Shown: one piece after another, positions 35,166 through 42,393 of the stretch
How the letters are laid out: every line of letters starts with the position of its first letter
How positions within the stretch are numbered: position 1 is the first letter of the stretch
Assembly: GCA_903911355.1 (NCBI GenBank)
Contig: CAIWDD010000105.1
Span: forward strand, 1-64,000
Origin: an uncultured Nodularia sp.
GTDB lineage: Bacteria > Cyanobacteriota > Cyanobacteriia > Cyanobacteriales > Nostocaceae
DNA length: 64,000 nt
Direction: 5' to 3'
Made by a program: the position numbers and the translations under genes
Notes under the pieces: generated by a model
What the model was told of the DNA's origin: nothing
The model's input: only the letters and a program-made list of their open reading frames with translations
The model's database searches: none

Positions 35166-35417
35166 TTACAAACAGCGATTTCTTGCCCGTTCTCTCACTT
35201 TTTGACCTATGGTTTCAGTATAGACAACTCATGGTGATAAAGGAGTTTTTATTCCCCGTTTAACAGCTTCGGCTAAACCTTCAGATTTTCTTAATTGTCC
35301 CATTTGATAAAGGGACATTAAAATTAATAATTCATAACGTTCTCCTGCTGTTAAATCGGTATTTTTTCCTTTAGCTTGTAGTTCTCCCAAGCGTTGATTT
35401 TGGACTACATCCAACAT
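35166..35417 (-). pseudogene. Truncated duplicate of the HNH/antitoxin-like module
   Basis: Codons reading MLDVVQNQRLGELQAKGKN...GERYELLILMSLYQMGQLRKSEGLAEAVKRGIKTPLSP copy the last 64 residues of the intact 131-aa gene at 44661-45056. The stretch that follows (35166-35235) copies the start of the HNH gene at 44664, but a stop arises after four codons. Upstream it is cut and joined to the repeat next to hicB. Not functional. Confidence 0.8.
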
Positions 35418-35503
35418 TATCAATGATTTTGTTGGGTTGCGCTTTCTTTGTACCCAACCTACATCTAACCTATAGATATCATTATTGTCAGATTATGTCT
35501 TTT

Positions 35504-35713
35504 TTAAGCTATTTTTTGTAATATTTGGGGTTGGGGTATAGGCTTACCTATTTGATTATAGCCATACAGCAAATCTTCTAACACTTCTTTGGCATTTTCC
35601 AGTGCTTCTTCATAGCTTTCTCCGTGGGTTTTGGCATATTTTCCCCACTCAGGTAAAAAGGCAATATAGGCTTGATCTTCTTCAGACCATTGAATTAGAA
35701 TACTATATTTCAT
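35504..35713 (-). CDS. hicB: HicB antitoxin
   Basis: 69 aa of the partial RNase H-like HicB fold: YSILIQWSEEDQAYIAFLPEWGKYAKTHGESYEEALENAKEVLEDLL. It binds and neutralises HicA. Its ATG overlaps the hicA stop by 4 nt. A truncated near-identical copy lies at 43339-43510. It has no C-terminal HTH, so autoregulation would need another protein. Confidence 0.88.
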   Translation of the reverse strand: MKYSILIQWSEEDQAYIAFLPEWGKYAKTHGESYEEALENAKEVLEDLLYGYNQIGKPIPQPQILQKIA

Positions 35714-35934
35714 AGTTCATCTCCTTTTTCTAATTGTTCAATTTCTTTGATACTTTCTATTATATCTTTCTCTTGATAAGGTTTTGCATCCTTGCTGTCT
35801 TTACCAGAGAGGACTATAGGTTTTGGTAAAAGTGGATGAATCCAGTAAGAATGACTACCTTTTCCCCGCTTTGGTAACAACGTAAATCCTGCTTTTTGCA
35901 ACATCTGTTTTAATTCTCTAATTTTTTTGGGCAT
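35710..35934 (-). CDS. hicA: HicA toxin (mRNA interferase)
   Basis: 74 aa from ATG 35934 (MPKKIRELKQMLQKAGFTLL). The upstream ATG at 35973 lies in a dispersed repeat also found before the Uma2 gene, so it is not the start. The dsRBD-like toxin motif GKGSHSYWIHP has the catalytic histidine (GSH). It lies immediately upstream of hicB, the standard order. Because the pair sits between acyF and acyG of the cyanobactin locus it looks like an insertion. Confidence 0.86.
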   Translation of the reverse strand: MPKKIRELKQMLQKAGFTLLPKRGKGSHSYWIHPLLPKPIVLSGKDSKDAKPYQEKDIIESIKEIEQLEKGDEL

Positions 35935-36020
35935 CTGGTGATTGGAAATTGAAGAAAATGAAATTGTCACCAATCAGGATCTCCAGGATTTAAGGATTTA
36001 CAGAATCTTATTTTAATTGT

Positions 36021-36103
36021 GTAGGTTGGGTTGACGGATACCTCAATTTTGTGATTTTATTATTTAATTTTGTTGGGTTGCGCTGTCGCTTAACCCAACC
36101 TAC
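36021..36103. repeat. GTAGGTTGGGTT palindromic repeat
   Basis: GTAGGTTGGGTT at 36021 and GTTGGGTTGCGCTGTCGCTTAACCCAACCTAC at 36072-36103 (described by its ends) form a nested inverted repeat. Related copies lie at 35432-35462, 40630-40720, 43205-43295 and 43850-43885, between accessory genes. Confidence 0.75.
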
Positions 36104-36120
36104 ATTTTAGTAGTTTTATG

Positions 36121-36984
36121 TTAACTCATTTGGTAATACAAATTAAAATTATCTAATGAACCAGCAATTAATTCTTTTTCTTTGAAACATATCATTGTAT
36201 TTAACACATTTTTACCTCGATAAAAACTATTAACTTTATTAGCAATATCATTCTGTAAATTATCTATAAACTCATTAGGATTTATCAAGTAGCCATAAAT
36301 TAGTCTATCTTGATTTTCTTGAGTAAAGCCAATTAAAACTGAGCTAAAATTATCTAAAACATTGAATGCTGGTGCAGATAAAACTTGAGATAATTTTAAC
36401 TTTACATCTAGTCTCTGCAATTCTTCCTTACTCATACTTGGATAAAGTTCGATGGTACTCTTGCCATTGAGATAGAAATCAAAACCTACTAACCAACTGT
36501 TATTAACATACAGTAATCGTAAATCTTCTCTATCACCTACCAAAGAGATTGCTGTTTCTAGTTTTTCTGAATAATTATCAATCCAAAACCAAAATTTTAA
36601 CCTGGAAGCAGAAAAATTTTCTCGTAAATCTACTCCAGTTACAATTTTTGTGACTTTGCTAAAATCAAAGTTATTACCCAAAAATTTATTAATCGTTCGA
36701 TAATCTAACTTAACATCACACCTAGTTTCAACTCTTCGGAATAAGTCAAATATTAAACTAACTTCTTTAAAGGTAAATTTGTTGGGAAAGAAGTTAAATC
36801 GAGCCGGATAAAATCTATCATGATCAATTTTACAAGAACATTCAATTCCCCAATTTTGAGCTTGTCCTGCCAAATCCTCAAAAATATCTAAGGGATAAAA
36901 ATATTCAATATCAAATGCTTGTTTGTGTTCGTTAATATAACGAATATTATGATTTATATTATTCAGATTTTGATTAGATACCAT
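36121..36984 (-). CDS. acyF: Cyanobactin PatF/TruF-type prenyltransferase
   Basis: 287 aa. The N-terminus YINEHKQAFDIEYFYPLDIFED, then IECSCKIDHDRFYPARF, matches the PatF family pattern HxxAFD...PLxxFE...SCxxxxDR. The middle has VTGVDLRENFSASRLKFWFWID and VGFDFYLNGKSTIELYP, and the end KEKELIAGSLDNFNLYYQ matches the conserved C-terminus. Family members are ABBA-fold enzymes that attach a C5 isoprene to Trp, Tyr, Ser/Thr or termini of cyanobactins, and PatF itself is inactive; which applies here cannot be read. It is on the same strand as the precursor, 820 bp downstream of it, with the RAYT gene between on the opposite strand. Confidence 0.78.
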   Translation of the reverse strand: MVSNQNLNNINHNIRYINEHKQAFDIEYFYPLDIFEDLAGQAQNWGIECSCKIDHDRFYPARFNFFPNKFTFKEVSLIFDLFRRVETRCDVKLDYRTINKFLGNNFDFSKVTKIVTGVDLRENFSASRLKFWFWIDNYSEKLETAISLVGDREDLRLLYVNNSWLVGFDFYLNGKSTIELYPSMSKEELQRLDVKLKLSQVLSAPAFNVLDNFSSVLIGFTQENQDRLIYGYLINPNEFIDNLQNDIANKVNSFYRGKNVLNTMICFKEKELIAGSLDNFNLYYQMS

Positions 36985-37007
36985 CATTATTAATTATTCC
37001 TTGAATT

Positions 37008-37772
37008 ATGCCTAGAAAACCTCGTAATATCAAACCTGGATACTCTTATCACATAACAACTCGTTGCAATAACCGCGAATTTAAACTTTCACGGCGGGAA
37101 TGTCGGGAGGTGTTTCTTTATGGGATAAACAAGGCTTTGAATAAATACAATTTCCAGCTTTATGCTTTGTGCATTATGTCAAATCATGTTCATTATTTGA
37201 TTGCACCTAAACAGCCAGAAGATTTACCTAAAATTATGCACTTTCTGAATTGGTACACTGCTATGTGTTTTAATCGGATGTTAAGAAGAACAGGACACTT
37301 TTGGGAGAAACGATATTACTGTGATGGGTTTCCTTCTTCAGATAGAGACAGAGCATTAAATACTTTACGGTATATTCATGGTAATCCTAAAGCTGCCAAA
37401 ATGCGCCAGAGTTTTTTCTATGATTTTAGTAACTATGGCAGTTATGAACGCCTAACCGATGATGGTTTAACACAATGGCATCCGGCTTTTCTGCGGCTAG
37501 GAAACAATTTAGAAGAATGTGCCAAAAAGTATAAAGGCTTTTGCCAAAAGTATAAACCCAAGGAGAAGACCCCAACCCAATGCCACTGGGGTAGTAAGCT
37601 GTTGGCTGGGGTTCATCTCACAAATAAGGGTTCAACCACCAACCCCAAAAAATCCCAGTCCCGTTTACCACCTCCCCCGTGCCAGGTATCCGAAACCCCC
37701 GAACTGACAGAGGTTGTCCGTCAATTCATCCAGGCGAACCGTGCGCCAAGGGATGTAGAAACAGACTTTTGA
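37008..37772 (+). CDS. RAYT: REP-associated Y1 transposase
   Basis: 254 aa. Single-strand Y1 HUH transposase-like protein: PGYSYHITTRCNNREFKLS, the metal motif LYALCIMSNHVHYLIAP (HVH), then HFWEKRYYCDGFPSSDRDRALNTLRYIHGNPKAAKM with candidate catalytic tyrosines. It belongs to the family that handles REP/BIME palindromes rather than classical IS200. The C-terminal 60 residues are Pro/Ser-rich and low complexity. It is inserted head-to-head with acyF and against the acyE gene; its tail is partly duplicated at 38148-38300. Confidence 0.88.
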   Translation: MPRKPRNIKPGYSYHITTRCNNREFKLSRRECREVFLYGINKALNKYNFQLYALCIMSNHVHYLIAPKQPEDLPKIMHFLNWYTAMCFNRMLRRTGHFWEKRYYCDGFPSSDRDRALNTLRYIHGNPKAAKMRQSFFYDFSNYGSYERLTDDGLTQWHPAFLRLGNNLEECAKKYKGFCQKYKPKEKTPTQCHWGSKLLAGVHLTNKGSTTNPKKSQSRLPPPPCQVSETPELTEVVRQFIQANRAPRDVETDF

Positions 37773-37805
37773 CCTTTTTTGAGGTGAGTGATAGAATAGA
37801 ACGAC

Positions 37806-37958
37806 TTACTCCGCGTCGTCGCCCGCAAATGGATTCGCAACTCCTGTGCTAACCCATAGGGGTGTAACCTGACCGCTACCGCTTTGGTCTTTTGAAGTAG
37901 CGGTGGTTTCCCGTTCAACAGGTGCAACTTGTTGGGGGCGGATGTTCTTCTTTGTCAT
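37806..37958 (-). CDS. acyE: Cyanobactin precursor peptide (AcyE/PatE-type)
   Basis: 50 codons from ATG 37958, with AAGGA 10 nt upstream. It starts MTKKNIRPQQVAPVERETT, the cyanobactin leader signature (M-x-K-K-N-x-x-P-x-Q ... APVxR), and ends in the follower FAGDDAE (44-50). The core lies between about residue 31 and Pro43, in VTPLWVSTGVANP. Cyanobactin macrocycles close at a C-terminal Pro or azoline, so P43/F44 is the expected PatG-type cut. The N-terminal cut is not certain, because the classical GLEAS-type recognition element is absent. One core only. No cysteine, and Trp35 could be a prenylation site. It lies between the divergent PatA-type gene and acyF. Confidence 0.88.
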   Translation of the reverse strand: MTKKNIRPQQVAPVERETTATSKDQSGSGQVTPLWVSTGVANPFAGDDAE

Positions 37959-38621
37959 GGTGTTTTTTTCCTTTGTTTTGTTCGTTTAACTTCTTCGGTG
38001 TGAAGAAGACTGTGTTGGTGAAGGCGTTTTGATTTTGAAGGGTAACTTAACGAGTCTTCACCAGAAGCTTTTTTTAGGTGAGAGTGTGTAAATTCTTGTT
38101 CCACCACAGCGATCGCTACCCGGTGAGCGATCGACTCACCACCCCTACCAGGTATCTGAAACCCCACAAGCGATCGCTCCACTGATTCGAGCTTTTATGA
38201 ATCAATACAGCATAAGCTTTTCACAGATTCGGAATGGTTCATTTACGCCGTACCGTACTAATTTGACTTTCAGAGTACAGCAAATTATTAGACAACACAA
38301 GGCTTTATTGATAATAATTATCTATCTATTGTAGCCATAGATGGATTGATATTTACTTGATATTTTGCTGACGTACAAATCATTATTTTCTGCCAAAAAG
38401 TCGCTTTAAATAACTATTTAAGACCAAATAAATTGCATTCTTTTTTTTACATAAGATAAAATTATATATGTTAAAATACGTAAACAAAAATTGTTTATCA
38501 AACCAGGTCATGTAATCATTTGTTTCATGCTTCTCAAGCTAACTGGGTAATTAAAAAGCTATTAGACAGATATTTATGGCAAAAATAGATTGTTTAAGCA
38601 GACAATTAACAAATTAAATGA
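37959..38621. promoter_or_regulatory. Divergent control region of the cyanobactin locus
   Basis: 663 bp between acyE (-) and acyA (+). Near acyE there is a hairpin CTTCTTCGGTGTGAAGAAG (about 37990-38009) in its leader. 38110-38175 has clustered GCGATCGC sites. The stretch 38280-38620 is very AT-rich and probably holds the acyA promoter. No precursor-like ORF was found on either strand besides acyE. Confidence 0.5.
38148..38300 (+). pseudogene. Remnant duplicate of the RAYT C-terminal tail
   Basis: One frame reads QVSETPQAIAPLIRAFMNQY, clearly related to QVSETPELTEVVRQFIQANR at the end of the RAYT gene (37684-37743). It runs open for about 50 codons without a start. The precursor gene therefore sits between two copies of the RAYT tail in the same orientation. 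Confidence 0.55.
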
Positions 38622-40619
38622 ATGCTGAAATCACCAATAAAAGCAGAAATCCACAAATTATGGAATTTGACACAGGGTGATTCACAAATATGTGTGGCGG
38701 TACTAGATGGATTGGTTGATCAATCCCACTCCTGCTTTAATGCAGCCAATTTAACTAGGCTGCCAACTCTTGTACAAGGAGAAGCTACCAGTGAAAGTAT
38801 GTCCAATCACGGTACTCATGTAGCCAGTATTATATTTGGTCAACCGGAATCACCCGTTGATGGAATTGCCCCCCAATGTCGGGGTTTAATCGTCCCTATT
38901 TTTGGTGATGATAATAGAAAAACTTCTCAATTAGATTTATCTCGCGCCATTGAACAAGCGGTTAATGCCGGGGCGCATATTATCAACATCAGCGCCGGAC
39001 AACTCACCGATAATGGTGAAGCTGAAGGTTGGTTAGAGAAAGCTGTGCAACTATGCAAAGACAACAATGTTTTAATTGTGTCTGCCGCCGGTAACGATGG
39101 TTGCCAATGTTTGCACGTCCCCGCATCCTTACCCACTGTATTAGCAGTAGGGGCGATGGATGACCAAGGTAAACCCATAGACTTTAGCAACTGGGGAGAA
39201 ATTTACCAAAATCAAGGCATCCTCGCACCAGGGTCAAACATCTTAGGGGCAAAACCCGGAGGAGGGACACAAAAACTCAGTGGTACTAGCTTTGCTACCC
39301 CCATTGTTTCAGGAGTGGCTGCTTTACTGCTAAGTCTGCAAATTCAACGCGGTGAAAAACCCGACCCTGCTAAGGTCAGAACCGCCTTATTAGAAACTGC
39401 CATACCTTGCACAACCAAGGATACCGACGATGTGAGTCGCTGCTTGCTAGGTAAGTTAAATATTTCCGGTGCATTGCAATATTTCACAGGAGGAACAATG
39501 TCTGAAGAATTAGATACTATTGACACCGTGGATAGTGTAGAAGCTGCCGGTTGTGGTTGCGCTGGCACAGATACCACAAATATCACTGAACCCGAACCCA
39601 ACCCAGAAGAATTTATCCCCGATGAAATACCTGAAGTTGTCCCCGCTATACCAGCGACAATTTCCGCACCTTTGACAACTGCAAATTTATCAAATTCCAG
39701 ACCTACAACACCTACAACTATGTCAAACCGCACATCTAACTACATCACCGCCAGCCAAGCACCCAGCGACCTCGCTGAACTTAACTTAGTTTATGCTTTA
39801 GGTACACTGGGTTATGATTTTGGTTCAGAAGCCAGACGGGACTCCTTTAAACAATTAATGCCAGGGGTAGCCATAGACGGAACAGCAATTCCGGCTAATC
39901 CCTATGATGCCCGGCAAATGGTAGATTATTTAGGAGATAATCCTTCTGAAGCTAAATCTTTAATTTGGACATTAAATTTAGAATTAACTCCCATCTATGC
40001 CATTGAACCAGGTGGGGCTTTTGCTAGAGATGTCTATGAAATTTTACAACAATTATTATCAGGACAAATCCAAGCTGAAGATGCTGAGAATTATATAGAA
40101 AGAGTCAGCATTCCAGGGATTTTATCAGGACGGAGTGTAAAACTGTTTTCCGGTCAAGTTGTACCTGTAATTGAAGTTCCCAACACACGGGGGCTTTACG
40201 GTTGGAAGGTTAACACCTTGGTTCAGGCTGCTATTCAGACAATCCAAGCACAAGCCACAGAAGCTCAAGAAGAGTCTATTCGCCGCACTTTGGGTAGTTT
40301 CCTCAGCCGTATTTATTATGATTTACGCAATTTAGGTACAACTTCCCAAGACCGGGCGTTAAATTTTGCTTCTACCAATGCTTTCCAAGCGGCTTCTACT
40401 TTTGCTGAAGCTGTGGCTACAGGTATGGAATTGGATAATATTACAGTAGAGAAAAGTCCTTTCTGTCGTTTAGATAGCGATTGTTGGGATGTAAAATTGA
40501 AGTTCTTTGACCCTGAAAATAGCCGTCGTGCTAAGAAGCTATTCCGGTTTACAATTGATGTGAGTGATATTATTCCTGTTACCTTGGGCGAAGTGCGTTC
40601 TTGGTCTACACCTTATTAA
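38622..40619 (+). CDS. acyA: Cyanobactin PatA-type subtilase (N-terminal protease)
   Basis: 665 aa. Subtilisin domain with Asp29 (CVAVLDGLVDQSHSCF), His63 (MSNHGTHVASIIFG) and Ser223 (GTSFATPIVSGVAALL). A flexible Pro/Thr-rich linker with AAGCGCAGTD follows (about 300-380), then the PatA/PatG C-terminal domain (LVYALGTLGYDFGSEARRDSFKQLMPG ... FCRLDSDCWDVKLKFFDPENSRRAKK). It lacks the capping-helix insertion of the PatG-type enzyme, so it is expected to cut the leader off the core. First gene of the + strand A-B-C half. Confidence 0.92.
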   Translation: MLKSPIKAEIHKLWNLTQGDSQICVAVLDGLVDQSHSCFNAANLTRLPTLVQGEATSESMSNHGTHVASIIFGQPESPVDGIAPQCRGLIVPIFGDDNRKTSQLDLSRAIEQAVNAGAHIINISAGQLTDNGEAEGWLEKAVQLCKDNNVLIVSAAGNDGCQCLHVPASLPTVLAVGAMDDQGKPIDFSNWGEIYQNQGILAPGSNILGAKPGGGTQKLSGTSFATPIVSGVAALLLSLQIQRGEKPDPAKVRTALLETAIPCTTKDTDDVSRCLLGKLNISGALQYFTGGTMSEELDTIDTVDSVEAAGCGCAGTDTTNITEPEPNPEEFIPDEIPEVVPAIPATISAPLTTANLSNSRPTTPTTMSNRTSNYITASQAPSDLAELNLVYALGTLGYDFGSEARRDSFKQLMPGVAIDGTAIPANPYDARQMVDYLGDNPSEAKSLIWTLNLELTPIYAIEPGGAFARDVYEILQQLLSGQIQAEDAENYIERVSIPGILSGRSVKLFSGQVVPVIEVPNTRGLYGWKVNTLVQAAIQTIQAQATEAQEESIRRTLGSFLSRIYYDLRNLGTTSQDRALNFASTNAFQAASTFAEAVATGMELDNITVEKSPFCRLDSDCWDVKLKFFDPENSRRAKKLFRFTIDVSDIIPVTLGEVRSWSTPY

Positions 40620-40629
40620 TATCTCAGTA

Positions 40630-40720
40630 GTAGGTTGGGTTAAGCCACAGCGCAACCCAACACAGTTTTGGTCATGTTGAGTTTTTTAATGTTGGGTTTC
40701 CTTGCGTCAACCCAACCTAC
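40630..40720. repeat. GTAGGTTGGGTT repeat between acyA and acyB
   Basis: GTAGGTTGGGTTAAGCC...GCGCAACCCAAC and the later GTTGGGTTTCC...GTCAACCCAACCTAC form inverted repeats inside the 130-bp acyA-acyB gap. They may act as RNA hairpins that lower read-through. Confidence 0.7.
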
Positions 40721-40748
40721 AATCCAAAATCTACAATCTAAAATTGAT

Positions 40749-40952
40749 ATGAGATTACCTAAACTTTCCCCACCAGTAAAAAGACCGGATATTATTTATC
40801 CTCATCGGTCTGTTGATGTGATTCATGGCAGAGTTGAAGATTTAGTTCATATTCGCATGGATTTATTACATGGTGCTAACTATAATGATCCTGCTGCTTT
40901 TCAAAATCGCAGTTATCAGCAAATTAAATCTTCTTGTAGATGTATGTTTTAG
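40749..40952 (+). CDS. acyB: Cyanobactin PatB-type small protein
   Basis: 67 aa from ATG 40749 (MRLPKLSPPVKRPDIIYPHR); the open frame begins upstream but in repeat sequence. SVDVIHGRVEDLVHIRMDLLHGANYNDPA is the conserved centre of the PatB/AcyB/McaB family. PatB is found in cyanobactin operons and is not essential for patellamide production in E. coli; its job is unknown. The C-terminus ends SSCRCMF. Confidence 0.82.
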   Translation: MRLPKLSPPVKRPDIIYPHRSVDVIHGRVEDLVHIRMDLLHGANYNDPAAFQNRSYQQIKSSCRCMF

Positions 40953-40966
40953 GAGTTGTGACAATT

Positions 40967-41155
40967 ATGAGTAGACCAAAGAAAACTCCCGCAAATTCCA
41001 GCCAACCAGAACCTAAACCACCAGCAGAAATTGAACGTAAGTTGTTATCTACTGGTTTAGAGGATTATGGTTTTTGGTCACAGGAAATGGCTAGACAAAA
41101 AGCCCAACAAACTGAACCTGATAAACCTTTCCGTCGTGGTCGCATTTGGTGTTAA
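40967..41155 (+). CDS. acyC: Cyanobactin PatC/TenC/TruC-type small protein
   Basis: 62 aa from ATG 40967, 14 nt after acyB with AGGAG before it. Pro-rich start SRPKKTPANSSQPEPKPPAEIE, then the conserved LLSTGLEDYGFWSQEMARQK and PFRRGRIW end of the PatC family. Function unknown; always in cyanobactin clusters. It is the last recognisable cluster gene on this strand. Confidence 0.8.
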   Translation: MSRPKKTPANSSQPEPKPPAEIERKLLSTGLEDYGFWSQEMARQKAQQTEPDKPFRRGRIWC

Positions 41156-41205
41156 TTCCTCAATATAGCATTTCCCATGCTCGTGAGTTACATTTTTTTT
41201 AGTTT

Positions 41206-41250
41206 GAGGGAACAGGGAACAGGGAACAGGGAATAGGGAATAGGGAATAG
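41206..41250. repeat. Heptamer tandem repeat (GGGAACA/GGGAATA)n
   Basis: Six units: three AGGGAAC-type followed by three AGGGAAT-type. Confidence 0.9.
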
Positions 41251-41284
41251 GTGTGTACTTCAAGAGCCTGAAAAAGGCTTTATC

Positions 41285-41319
41285 AAGATCCCCGACTTCT
41301 TCAAGAAGTCGGGGATCTT
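41285..41319. repeat. 35-bp near-perfect palindrome
   Basis: Arms AAGATCCCCGACTTCTT (41285-41301) and AAGAAGTCGGGGATCTT (41303-41319) with a 1-nt centre. The same arms occur, spaced apart, at 1659-1722. A REP-like target for a Y1 transposase is possible. Confidence 0.9.
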
Positions 41320-41341
41320 AATTTTAAAGACCGCTTCCCTC

Positions 41342-41604
41342 TCCAGAGAATGTTTGATAAGTCATGATTAGTGTATCAACTGTTGTTTGACCCCTCCCTA
41401 ACCCTCCCCTTACAAGGGGTGGGGACTGGATTTTATTGTTTTTTGTGTGGTCGGTGTGTTCCCTGTTCCCTAAGATAAAAATTATAGCAGGGGGCAGGGG
41501 GAAGCCTTGAAACGCTTGAATTTCAATGGTTTTATCTTCTGTTTGTGTCCTAACCACTTTGGCGGTTGCTATACCTGTTGAAAACTTATCAAACAACCTC
41601 TGAG
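41342..41604. mobile_element. MITE-like element, copy C
   Basis: Starts TCCAGAGAATGTTTGATAAG and ends with the complement (CTTATCAAACAACCTCTGAG). Shares GATTAGTGTATCAACTGTTG, the central CCCTCCCTAACCCTCCCC hairpin and GATTTTATTGTTTTTTGTG with the other copies, but carries about 85 extra bp (41490-41575) not seen in copy D. Confidence 0.85.
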
Positions 41605-41713
41605 TAATACTTTTCTACCCCAAGCTGTCTTTCACAGCATAAATTACCTGGTCTTGCTGTAACTGTGTCAGTTCTGGGAACATGGGAAAAGATAACACCT
41701 GATGACAAACTAA
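41605..41713 (-). pseudogene. Duplicate of the 3' end of the DegT aminotransferase gene
   Basis: About 110 bp match 45300-45410 with only about five or six differences, including the stretch CACCTGGTCTTGCTGTAACT / TACCTGGTCTTGC... and TCAGTTCTGGGAACATGGG. In both places the copy is directly preceded by a MITE of the same orientation. Confidence 0.9.
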
Positions 41714-41767
41714 CAATGTTAAATCAACTGGGAATTGAAGAACATGAACTTTAATACTGGGATAATT

Positions 41768-42202
41768 ATGACTCGATTTGTGTATCCAGCCCTCTTGACT
41801 GCTGATGAAAAAGATGGTGGATTTGTGGTGACATTTCGTGATTTACCAGAAGCTATTACTCAAGGAGATTCTCTAGAACAAGCACTAAATGAAGCTGCTG
41901 ATTGCTTAGAAGAATCCATCGCTGTGCATATTGCTGATAAGTTAGAAATACCCCAGCCATCACAACCCAAAAATGGGGAGTATTTAGTAGCAGTACCAGC
42001 GCAGACAGCATTAAAAGCTGCACTATATTTAGCAATGCGTGAGAAGGGTATAAGTAAGGTTGAACTTGCATCTATTCTTAATATCCATGAAAAGGAAGTC
42101 AGACGTATTCTAGATCCCCACCATGCTACAAAATTATCTACAATGGAAAGGACTTTAGCGGTACTTGGACAACGAGTTGAATTACAAATTAGTGCAAAAT
42201 AA
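41768..42202 (+). CDS. HicB-family antitoxin with C-terminal HTH
   Basis: 144 aa from ATG 41768. N-terminal HicB-like half (FVYPALLTADEKDGGFVVTFRDLPEAITQGDSLEQALNEAADCLEESIAV) and a C-terminal helix-turn-helix (LAMREKGISKVELASILNIHEKEVRRILDPHHATKLSTMERTLAVLG) for operator binding. The hicA toxin gene normally upstream is missing; only a possible 12-codon end remains before it, so this is an orphan antitoxin. Confidence 0.82.
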   Translation: MTRFVYPALLTADEKDGGFVVTFRDLPEAITQGDSLEQALNEAADCLEESIAVHIADKLEIPQPSQPKNGEYLVAVPAQTALKAALYLAMREKGISKVELASILNIHEKEVRRILDPHHATKLSTMERTLAVLGQRVELQISAK

Positions 42203-42393
42203 AATCTTCGCCTGAGGGTCTTATTCGGTTTGTGTCCAGTATTTATTACATAATTCATGGCAAGGCATAAGGCAGTAATTGTTAATAGACGATAAAATAC
42301 CTGTTTTCATCCTGTTCATCCTTAAATCCTGTACTTCGACTATGGCTACGCCACCCAGGCTATCGCTCAGTAACCGTATATCCTGACTGGTGA

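Larger units (their letters stand above)
41156..41767. other. Repeat-filled region after acyC
   Basis: 612 bp with no intact gene. In order it holds heptamers (41206-41250), a 35-bp palindrome (41285-41319), MITE copy C (41342-41604) and a copy of the end of the aminotransferase gene (41605-41713). The last bases before the HicB-like gene read MLNQLGIEEHEL in frame to a stop, possibly the end of a lost HicA. Confidence 0.75.

Noticed and set aside
35710..35973. Longer HicA starting at 35973, and longer Uma2 protein starting at 43116
   Set aside because: Both extensions begin in the same dispersed border sequence (MVTISFS) and add no domain.
37955..38182. 75-codon - strand ORF upstream of acyE
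   Set aside because: It overlaps the control region, has no ribosome site and encodes low-complexity basic sequence; the acyE frame has the leader signature.
34391..41250. Heptamer arrays as CRISPR repeats
   Set aside because: Units are 7 bp with no spacers and no cas genes nearby.
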